Of a DNA stretch of 64,000 nucleotides, positions 21,810 through 28,504 are shown piece by piece. Position 1 is the first letter of the stretch. Each line of letters begins with the position of its first letter. The notes beneath the pieces are model-generated. The model made no database searches. It was not told where the DNA came from and was given only the letters and a program-made list of their open reading frames with translations. The stretch spans positions 60,350,233 through 60,414,232 of the forward strand of contig OX381720.1 in the NCBI GenBank assembly GCA_947462335.1, read 5' to 3'. The stretch is from Harmothoe impar. Taxonomy: Eukaryota; Annelida; Polychaeta; Phyllodocida; Polynoidae. Made by a program: the position numbers and the translations under genes.

Positions 21810-21950
21810 GTATTTCTCACTAAATAACTCTAGCTTTCTTATTTGATGCTTTTATTACGATTGCTTTTAGAGATAGCATGCTTATCTTCAGTGTTATAAT
21901 CGTTATATTTTGAAGATATCATTATTTTCTGTGCAACAGACCACAGGGCA
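21810..21950. repeat. Second half of the split small element
   Basis: TATTTCTCACTAAATAACTC, ACGATTGCTTTTAGAGATAG and TCTGTGCAACAGACCACAGG parallel 20670-20810 in the same order and orientation. Confidence 0.55.
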
Positions 21951-22085
21951 CCCTGACCATCTCCATCACGTACAGGGTTTATGTATGACAAATCTCTGCT
22001 CCCCCACCTTCACTGAATAACGCTGCATTGTGATCGCGGCTACAAGAAAGGGCCGGGAGAAAGGGGTAGCCTACACAGTTGTCCC

Positions 22086-22291
22086 TTAAGCCCAAAATCC
22101 ACGGCGACAAGAACCTGCGTTAAAACAGTATCGCGCCTGTGCCGCCATAATTTTGCCGCTATTTCGCCCTGCCACTCCCTTTTCGCGCCTGTGCCGCCAA
22201 AGTCCACGGCGTTATGGGGGCGAAATTGGCGCGGCAGAGGGGTGATACCCTTTTGACGCAGGTTCTTGTCGCCGTGGATTTTGGGCTTTAA
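22086..22291. mobile_element. PIF/Harbinger-like MITE
   Basis: Nearly perfect terminal inverted repeats of about 37 bp begin AGCCCAAAATCCACGGCGAC and close with the complement. They are bounded by TTA on both sides (or TTAA if read one base wider). A 3-bp TTA duplication suits PIF/Harbinger; TTAA would suit piggyBac. The GC-rich interior has a duplicated TCGCGCCTGTGCCGCC. No coding frame. Confidence 0.75.
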
Positions 22292-22855
22292 ACTCCTTGA
22301 ACCACAGACCAGTATGGTCAGTGATACTAATATAGAGAGACACAGAAACACAAAGCCGATACAGAGAAGGGGACCTAAATGAAAATACATATGTATATCT
22401 GAAAGTAAGGCCGTTTTATTATGATAAGTTGGATTACAGACCCGCCGCCGAGAATTTTGGCATTTTGCAAAAAAAAAAGTTTTTTTGTTTTTTTTTTACC
22501 TTTCCGAGATTTTTTTTAGAATTAAAAAAAAGGACTTGTTGACCAGCAAAAGGTAGAATGAGGCCTTTCAGAATGGGGATATTTCTCAACATATCTTCTT
22601 TATAACAGAGAACAAACAGGTTTTCCATGCTTTTTTTCCCCTCTACCCTTCAACATTTTCTGTGATCCGGCTGCCTCCGTAGGGGAGCTTTTTATTTTAT
22701 TTTTTCCTCTGCCCTTCCAAAAAGTTGGAGCCAGAAGCCTGTAATCCAAGTTATCAAAATAAGGTGGCCTAAAGGGGGCAGAGGATGGAAGAAGTAAGGG
22801 GTAGGCTACATTATCATTCAACATTGTCTGAGTTAGCTCGAGTACAGGGTTTGGG
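22292..22855. other. Gene-free stretch with A/T homopolymers
   Basis: T- and A-runs at about 22469-22530. A 164-residue minus frame (22600-23094) is Pro/Ser/His-rich translation of C-rich repeats and has no domain. Confidence 0.55.
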
Positions 22856-23040
22856 ATGTAGAAGGGGTGAGAGGGGTGGGGGGGGGGGGGCTGGGAGGGG
22901 GGGGGCTGGGACGGGGGGGGGTGTGTGGAGGGGTAGGTCAGTAGGAAGCAGGGAGGCAGGTGAGGGCAGTGGTGTGGAAGAATGGGGTTTGGGGCAGGGC
23001 AGTGAAGGGCAGTCCGTACCGGGTTCAAGGTCAGTATAGT
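22856..23040. repeat. G-rich minisatellite
   Basis: GGGGGGGCTGGGA-type units followed by GGCAG-rich sequence. Strong G-strand bias with G-quadruplex potential. Confidence 0.75.
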
Positions 23041-23054
23041 CTGGGCGCATACAT

Positions 23055-23430
23055 GGTCCTGGTTAACAGCAGCATCAGTATAGTCTGGGGGCATACAGGA
23101 TTCTGGTTAGCAGCAGCAGCAGTATAGTCTGGGGGCATACAGGATTCTGGTTAGCAGTAGCAGCAGTATAGTCTGGGGGCATACAGGATTCTGGTTAGCA
23201 GCAGCAGCAGTATAGTCTGGGGGCATACAGGATTCTGGTTAGCAGCAGCAGCAGTATAGTCTGGGGGCATACATGGTTCTGGTTAGCAGCAGCAGCAGTA
23301 TAGTCTGGGGGCATACAGGATTCTGGTTAGCAGCAGCAGCAGTATAGTCTGGGGGCATACAGGATTCTGGTTAGCAGCAGCAGCAGTATAGTCTGGGGGC
23401 GTACAGGATTCTGGTTAACAGCAGCAGCAG
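23055..23430. repeat. 44-bp satellite, about 8.5 copies
   Basis: Highly homogeneous units: CTGGTTAGCAGCAGCAGCAG followed by TATAGTCTGGGGGCATACAG and GATT. The unit starts at 23103, 23147 and 23191 confirm the 44-bp period. Low divergence implies recent amplification. Confidence 0.95.
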
Positions 23431-23635
23431 GTCTACCATATTATTTGCATCATGATATAAAGGTAGTATTACAGGGGTGCCCGATATAACAGCGGCGGTG
23501 GCTCATCTGTATGGAATCAGGGGGTGGTCCTTTGCATTTTTGAGGGGCAGTGGTTTGGCAGCTCCTGATTTTAAGCGGGCGGTAGTTTGGCAGTCGGCGG
23601 GTCCCGTCTCAAAGCCAGTACTATCCCCTGGAGGA

Positions 23636-23668
23636 GGGTGTGTGTGTGTGGGGGGGGGGGGGGGGGTT
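23636..23668. repeat. GT microsatellite and G-run
   Basis: GTGTGTGTGTG passes into about 17 G. Confidence 0.9.
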
Positions 23669-23719
23669 GTATGACTCACGTTTCCAGGTGTTCCCTGTAA
23701 GTGGCCAATAAGGCACGAA

Positions 23720-23945
23720 GGGCGCCTTAACCCTGTAAGGACGGCATGATGCATTAAAGAAACATGTGTCGTCATGATGCACCAATGTAGCGAGTAGCTC
23801 ATGCATCATGACCATCCTTCATGGCGTAGGGTCGGCATGATACATGAATAGAGCACTGGCGAGTTACTCGCCAGTGCTGCATTCATGCATCATGCCGACC
23901 AAGGGCATGATGCCTTAAAGCACTGTGCTGCACCTAGCGGGTTAA
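23720..23945. repeat. Interspersed repeat family A, copy 5 (best preserved)
   Basis: It starts CCTTAACCCTGTAAGGACGG and ends CACCTAGCGGGTTAAAG, so the ends are inverted TTAACCC-like words. The centre has a perfect 25-bp palindrome at 23853-23877 (GCACTGGCGAGTT and its mirror around the middle A/T). TGCATTCATGCATCATGCCG follows. About 225 bp, non-coding, strongly self-complementary. Confidence 0.75.
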
Positions 23946-24215
23946 AGACTCACTAAACGCGGGCTGTCTGGTTATATCTGTTGTACTAAATGTCAGAACG
24001 CGTCCTGTGCAGAGTGGCTATTATAGTAAGCTGTCACAGCGCCTGTTTGATACAAGAATAGGGACGTTAATTACAGCAGAAGGCACCCTGTTGCTGTGTG
24101 CAGCTTAATTTGATTAGAGTTGAATATCTAATATGTCTGTATCTGATCTCTCAGTTGGGGAACACAATTAGAAACTATTTCAACCGAAACTACTACTAAG
24201 TATAACGTCTCTATA

Positions 24216-24664
24216 CACTGTCAGAAGTTGGTGTAGCTGCACAGCGAGATATACTGTTGCTGCACAGTATAAAAGGAGGTATTTTTGGTTTCCAGTATCA
24301 CATACTGTACAGCTACACTCACCTACTGTAAAACACCACACACAGGAGGTTGTTGGCTCGAATCTAACCTTGGCACAATGAGAAATACGTTTTTCTTTTC
24401 ATTTTTCTTGGACCGAGTTGCATTTCCACCTATATTAGCATAGAAATGTTAGTTAGTGAATATTTGAATATGTAAATGTGCATAGTTTAGATTTTCTATA
24501 GATAAACAACTGTAGTGCCTATTGTGTCAAGGTGGGATTCGAACCCATGATCTCATGTGTGTGGTGTTCTACAGTAGGTGAGTGTAGCTGTACAGTATGT
24601 CATACTGGAAACCAAAAATACCTCCTTTTATACTGTACAGCTACAGTAGTTACTTCTAACAGTG
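24216..24664. mobile_element. 449-bp foldback MITE with TA target duplication
   Basis: The ends CACTGTCAGAAGT and ACTTCTAACAGTG are inverted and flanked by TA on both sides (24214-24215, 24665-24666), as for Tc1/mariner-type insertions. Subterminal arms of about 130 bp are also inverted: CAGTATAAAAGGAGGTATTT with its complement, and ACACTCACCTACTGTA with TACAGTAGGTGAGTGT. A tRNA-like B-box word, GATTCGAACCCATGATC, lies at 24537-24553 on the inner side. No coding frame. Confidence 0.8.
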
Positions 24665-24843
24665 TAGTCAGTCTTGAATCATTATTTCAGGTTTTCTGGT
24701 AGAAAGGGGTGGCAATTCTCGCCCCGCCCTCAAGAAAGGTCCAAATTATCCCCCACCCCCCCAAAAAATAAAAAAATAAAAAAATAGAGAAATCACCGCT
24801 CCTTTGTAAGTGGCTGGGTCCTGAAACAGGCCACTATGGCAGC

Positions 24844-24959
24844 AACAGGGACCTTTAGCAACCACGTAAAAGCTCATTAAACGCAGAGGTAGCACTGCTG
24901 AATGGATATGATACGTCTGGGTTAAATGAGCTACATCGGGTTCGCTAAAGGTCCCTGTT
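24844..24959. repeat. Short inverted repeat
   Basis: The arms AACAGGGACCTTTAGC (24844-24859) and GCTAAAGGTCCCTGTT (24944-24959) are exact. Possible small MITE. Confidence 0.6.
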
Positions 24960-25048
24960 ATATTCTATAGTTTCAGTTTGGGGTAATTAACCTTCCCATA
25001 TCCATGTGTAAAAGTCAATTGGTTGTGCAATGGATCGTGAGCAGGTGA

Positions 25049-25121
25049 GCCCAGTTGGCTCAGTCGGTAGAGCATGGGACTTTTAATCCCAGGGTCGTGG
25101 GTTGGCGCCCCATATTGGGCG
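25049..25121 (+). tRNA. tRNA-Lys(UUU)-like sequence, probably a pseudogene or SINE head
   Basis: The 73 bases fold as a cloverleaf. The acceptor GCCCAGT pairs with ATTGGGC (one G-T), the D arm is GGCTCAGTCGGTAGAGC, and the anticodon stem TGGGA/TCCCA encloses CTTTTAA, giving anticodon UUU. The T stem GTGGG/CCCAT (one G-T) encloses TTGGCGC. The invariant T-loop TTCGA is lost, which also damages the internal B box. That argues for a pseudogene or tRNA-derived repeat rather than a working gene. There is no intron. Confidence 0.55.
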
Positions 25122-25179
25122 CATACACTTTTCTACTCATGCTCAAGGAATACCGATACCATATCATACTACGGGGGTG

Positions 25180-25550
25180 GATCCCTAAAATCGACAGGGC
25201 AACATGGCGTTTTCTTAAAATCGACAGGCGATAGATGACAAATGACAGGAGAAATTAAAAGATATTGGTAAGGGACATGGCCTTTTCTTAAAATCGACCG
25301 GCAACATGGAGCCTAGTGACAAAGTAAATAAGTAAGTATTCCGTTTATTTATCCTGAGTAAATTACAAAGGCCGCGGGCCCGTACTATGTAATACCCAGC
25401 ACACCTGGATGGTATTGGTGTATATATATATCCACTTAATATCTTTATGTAAAGTTACATTCGGTCAGCAGTTTGCTTACAAATGACAGGAGAAATACAA
25501 AGATATATGACAAATGACATGAGCATTTCCTAAAATCGACAGGCGACATG
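25180..25550. repeat. Degenerate TTAAAATCGACAGGCGACATGG repeats
   Basis: Four diverged AAAATCGACAGGCGACAT words occur at about 25189, 25216, 25280 and 25533, the last abutting the target duplication of the Polinton-type element. The element therefore inserted into an older repeat. Confidence 0.5.
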
Positions 25551-25556
25551 GGGATC
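25551..25556 (+). other. Left target-site duplication GGGATC
   Basis: Six bases, exactly repeated at 34910-34915 immediately beyond the other terminus. A 6-bp duplication is the integration signature of Polintons/Mavericks. Confidence 0.95.
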
Positions 25557-25619
25557 AGTAGTATAGTATGTATCGGAACGGGACTATAGTTAAGTACTGT
25601 TTATTACTCAATCGACCTG

Positions 25620-25990
25620 CAGCCAATCAGAGGCCTCCATTTGGTCACGTGACCGGAAGTGACCTACTTAGGGGATTAGTGGTGACGTCACGTGACCTAG
25701 TTAGCCAATCAGAGGCCGCCATTTGGTCACGTGACCGGAAGTGACGTCATATGACCTACTTATGGACCGGAAGTGACGTCATATGACCTACTTAGGGGAC
25801 CGGAAGTGACGTCATATGACCTAATTTAGGATCACGTGACCGGAAGTGACCTGATGAGTCACGTGACCGGAAGTGACGTCACATGACCTAATGGCCAACC
25901 GGAAGTGAGTGACCTCATTGAGGATCACGTGACCGGAAGTGACCTGATTGATCATGTGACCGGAAGAAGAAGTGACGTCACGCGACTTAA
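25620..25990 (+). promoter_or_regulatory. Array of host-type promoter motifs in the left TIR
   Basis: Tandem 30-40-bp units combine CACGTGAC (E-box, about 6), CCGGAAGTGA (ETS/GABP-type, about 8) and TGACGTCA (CRE/ATF, about 6). Two AGCCAATCAG CCAAT boxes (NF-Y type; about 25621 and 25703) and a GCCGCCATTTGG YY1-like site (about 25718) lie in the outer part. The array is repeated in inverse order in the right arm. These are core motifs of animal housekeeping promoters. The assignment is by consensus words only; promoter or enhancer activity is inferred. Confidence 0.6.
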
Positions 25991-26224
25991 TGAAGAGATG
26001 AGCGTCTTTAAGGGGTCACGCGCTTTAAAATGTGATATCTTTTTTTTTGGAGGAGGAGGAGGAGGAGGAGGAGGAGGAGGAGAAGGAGAGGAGGAGGAGG
26101 CGAGTCTCTTATTTTTTTCGGTAAACTAATAAAAAACACTACGATATAAGTTTGTTTTTTTTTCATTTTTTATTGTTTTACGAGCGACTGGAAGTGACTT
26201 ATTGAACTAGGTAGAAGCGTTCTT

Positions 26225-26395
26225 TAGAGTGAATAAGGGGGGGGGGAGGGGAGGGGAGGGGAGGGAAGGGGAGGGGGGCCCCTTTAAGATGCATGGGGAG
26301 GGGGGCGCTTTTAGGATGCATGGGGCGGGTGGGGGGGAGGGGGGGAGGGGGGAGGGGGGCACTCTAGGGGGGTGGGGGGGCACTCTAAGGGGCGT
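26225..26395. repeat. GGGGA-rich block, left TIR only
   Basis: Repeated GGGGAGGGGA, duplicated GATGCATGGGG words and several runs of 6-9 G, with G-quadruplex potential on the plus strand. Missing from the right arm. Confidence 0.8.
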
Positions 26396-26438
26396 TTGTC
26401 TCTTTTAAGAAAAAAAGAAAAGAAAAAGATTTCAATCG

Positions 26439-26480
26439 AGAGACACGCTTCTTCCTCTCGAGAGGAAGAAGCGTGTCTCT
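26439..26480. repeat. Perfect 42-bp palindrome
   Basis: AGAGACACGCTTCTTCCTCTC is followed at once by its exact complement, centred on TCGA (26458-26461) with no loop. It could extrude as a cruciform or hairpin. It is present only in the left arm. Confidence 0.95.
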
Positions 26481-26628
26481 TCATTTTTTTTTGTTTATCA
26501 CGTGCCTCGATGAGGCGATCAGCTGCGACTGGAGGAAGTGACACTTTAAGAGGGCGCGCGTCTTAATTGTTATGATATTTTTTTTTACTTACTAATAAAG
26601 AAGACGTATGAAAATAAAACACAACAAT

Positions 26629-27369
26629 TCACATGTCCGTCGTTCTCGTTGTTTCTTGCTTGATAAAGTCAAGTAATATCGCGATGCCCAGGTCAAACTT
26701 TCCCATGTCCTCAGTCAACACTCGAAGGAGTTCAAAAGGTGTACCGCCGGCACCGTCAGCTTCATCTTGCCACATTTTCAACACTCGGAAGGCCCACTCA
26801 GCGGGACTTCCTCCGTATTCGCATTCTTCAGCGATCTTATCTAACCTCTCAGGCGACAATTTTAAATGGTCCCCCACCTCTTTCCACCTGCTACCTAGAC
26901 GTCTGCCGAGGGTGCCCAAGTGCTTATGCATCGCGCGCGAGTCGGGGTTTTCGAAATCCAACCCCTGTCTGTGGAGAAGGGACATCCACTGAGCCAACAG
27001 TTCCACGCGTCTAATGCGGGTGAAGACGCGACCGAGCTCTCCCCATCTATGACGATGCGGGGTTTCACCCCACCAGACTCGGAACATCGCCGTACACAGC
27101 TCCTCCGGTGTCTTGACACTGCGCTCTACTAGAGCATCCATACGGGCGGCGGTAACTTTTAAGCTACTGCCCAACTCTCTCCAACAGCCGCTCAACTCTT
27201 TACCTAGTTGACGAAGCAAGGCGTCGCTATAGGCTAACCGCTGCTGTCCTACCTCTCTGTTCTCCCCATCGGTCTGCCTCGCGCGTCTCACGTCGTCAAG
27301 CCGCATTAACTTTTTTTCAGGTGGACAAGGCGGTGAAGGCGAGCTTGAAAGTGGAATAGCTTGAGCCAT
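26629..27369 (-). CDS. Tandem death-domain protein
   Basis: A 246-residue protein with a low-complexity Pro/Ser/Lys N terminus (1-50) and two death-fold modules. Module 1 (about 51-130) has LLRQLGKEL, CWRELGSSL, the acidic-hydrophobic MDALVERS, MFRVWWGE and a final RVELLAQW. Module 2 (about 146-236) has LGRRLGSRWKEVGDHL, LDKIAEE, AFRVLKMW and LLRVLTEDMGKFDL. The spacing of the core Trp, Leu-Gly and terminal helix residues is that of death domains, which act by homotypic assembly in apoptosis and NF-kB/inflammasome signalling. There is no protease, kinase, membrane segment or signal peptide, so it is adaptor- or decoy-like. The start ATG (27369) has G at -3 and +4, and a TATA box lies upstream. 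A role in blocking host death or immune signalling is inferred. No integrase- or capsid-like feature is seen in it. Confidence 0.85.
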   Translation of the reverse strand: MAQAIPLSSSPSPPCPPEKKLMRLDDVRRARQTDGENREVGQQRLAYSDALLRQLGKELSGCWRELGSSLKVTAARMDALVERSVKTPEELCTAMFRVWWGETPHRHRWGELGRVFTRIRRVELLAQWMSLLHRQGLDFENPDSRAMHKHLGTLGRRLGSRWKEVGDHLKLSPERLDKIAEECEYGGSPAEWAFRVLKMWQDEADGAGGTPFELLRVLTEDMGKFDLGIAILLDFIKQETTRTTDM

Positions 27370-27382
27370 CTCATCTCGTCTT

Positions 27383-27426
<44 letters not shown>

Positions 27427-27433
27427 TGGTAGT
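27383..27433. repeat. GGC/GGT trinucleotide repeat in the death-domain gene leader
   Basis: GGC repeats pass into GGT/AGT just upstream of the minus-strand ATG, so the transcribed leader would be (GCC)n-rich. Confidence 0.9.
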
Positions 27434-27485
27434 AGACGTTACTGTGGTCAGAGGCGATATGGTTTTTTTCCAACAGAAATCAGAG

Positions 27486-27493
27486 CTTTTATA
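27486..27493 (-). promoter_or_regulatory. TATA box for the death-domain gene
   Basis: Minus-strand TATAAAAG, about 117 bp upstream of the ATG at 27369, inside CTGTATAAAAGCTC. Position and orientation fit a polymerase II promoter of this gene. Confidence 0.55.
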
Positions 27494-27499
27494 CAGAGG

Positions 27500-27985
27500 G
27501 AGTTTAATCCCATTTCCAACAGCACTCCAGCTGTCTAGCGACCTGTCCGCATGACGCTTTTTCAGCCGCTCCGCTCCTTAAGAGCTTAGATGACGAGGGG
27601 TATGTCATCGCTATCCGTGGAGACCAGCTGAAAACGGTGTTTCTTCCTCATCCATAGCCTTACCTCCTACCCCCTACCTGAGGACGTCTCCCTCCCTCTG
27701 ACATTCATTGTAACAAACGTCAGAGGTCAGGTGAAAATCGGATTTTTTTCATGCACAGCCTTAGTCAGCTGTCACCCCTCCCTATTGAACTAGCCGGCCG
27801 CCGCCTGGCCGGCCCGGTCTACTCACCACGGCAGGAGGTGGTGATTTTTTTTTGTCTTACACTTAAGTCGCTCACCACATGCACACGCCTCTACTCACAG
27901 ACAGACACGTCCGTCTTAGGGGGGGTCCTGCTTCACGCCACACGCCTCCTGTAGTTTTTTTTGTATACACACTCTAAGCTCATCA
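27500..27985. other. Divergent intergenic region of the element
   Basis: It separates the minus-strand death-domain gene from the plus-strand PC4-like gene and probably holds both promoters. Diverged words recur (GAAAACGGTGTTT, CGTCAGAGGTCAGGTGAAAA; CTGACATTC…ACGTCAGAGG). Short frames here have no domains. Confidence 0.5.
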
Positions 27986-27988
27986 CCG

Positions 27989-28290
27989 TTAATCCTTTAT
28001 ACAGCTAACGCGCGCTGAATTGCTGAACAGGGTGGTAAGTAGCTTAGCTCATGACAGTGGATCCCTCAAAAAAAGAGGGGAAAGGGATCCAGCTGAAAAC
28101 GTCATACCTTATGTCTTTGTGAATGGCCGCCGGTCAGTCGACGGCAGCAACCGCTTAATCCTTTATACAGCTAATGCGCGTTGAATTGCTGAACAGGGTG
28201 GTAAGCGGCTTAGCTCATGACAGTCGATCTCTCAAAAGGGGGGAAAGGGATCCAGCTGAAAACGTCATGCCTTATGTCTTTTGTTTCTCT
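27989..28290 (+). repeat. 166-bp tandem duplication upstream of the PC4-like gene
   Basis: The segment beginning TTAATCCTTTATACAGCTAA at 27989 is repeated at 28155. Both copies carry TGCTGAACAGGGTGGTAAG, CTTAGCTCATGACAGT, GGATCCAGCTGAAAACGTCAT and CTTATGTCTTT. Each brings its own splice-donor-like site and TTTATAC word. Confidence 0.9.
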
Positions 28291-28306
28291 TTGCTGCTCT
28301 CTACAG
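28035..28306 (+). other. Predicted leader intron of the PC4-like gene
   Basis: Donor candidates are GTAAGT at 28035 (strong; 272-bp intron) and GTAAGC at 28201 in the duplicate (106-bp intron). The single acceptor is a textbook pyrimidine tract, TTTCTCTTTGCTGCTCTCTACAG, ending at 28306. It lies 8 bases before ATG 28315. The intron would be wholly in the 5' UTR. Confidence 0.6.
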
Positions 28307-28314
28307 TCACCACC

Positions 28315-28470
28315 ATGAGCAAAAGACAACACCTAGCGCCGTCCAAGAACAAGAAGACTACGCGGAACAGCACTCGTTTAGCGTCAGTGCCTCCTCTTGC
28401 TACTGAAAATGAGACTACCGCCGCAGCCGCTTGGTCTTATCACCCTCCCGCTGTAGCGAGCGCTCGCAGC

Positions 28471-28504
<34 letters not shown>

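Larger units (their letters stand above)
25557..26628 (+). repeat. Left terminal inverted repeat
   Basis: The outer part (25557-25990) matches the right repeat almost base for base. The inner edge (GAAGACGTATGAAAATAAAA at about 26600) also matches. Between them the left arm is longer than the right: it has a GGA microsatellite (26051-26100), AT-rich sequence, G-rich blocks (26238-26385) and a 42-bp palindrome. The stop codon of the death-domain gene directly abuts the inner edge, so that gene's 3' UTR lies in the repeat. Confidence 0.92.

Noticed and set aside
22600..23094. 164-residue Pro/His/Ser-rich minus-strand frame
   Set aside because: Translation of a C-rich minisatellite and part of the 44-bp array, without domain or start context.
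26041..26544. Gly/Glu- and Pro-rich frames in the left TIR
   Set aside because: They come from GGA and GGGGA repeats and the palindrome, and are absent from the right TIR.
28174..28314. Upstream ATG extending the PC4-like protein by 47 residues
   Set aside because: The extension lies in duplicated leader DNA and crosses a strong splice acceptor; the ATG at 28315 has the better context and directly follows the acceptor.
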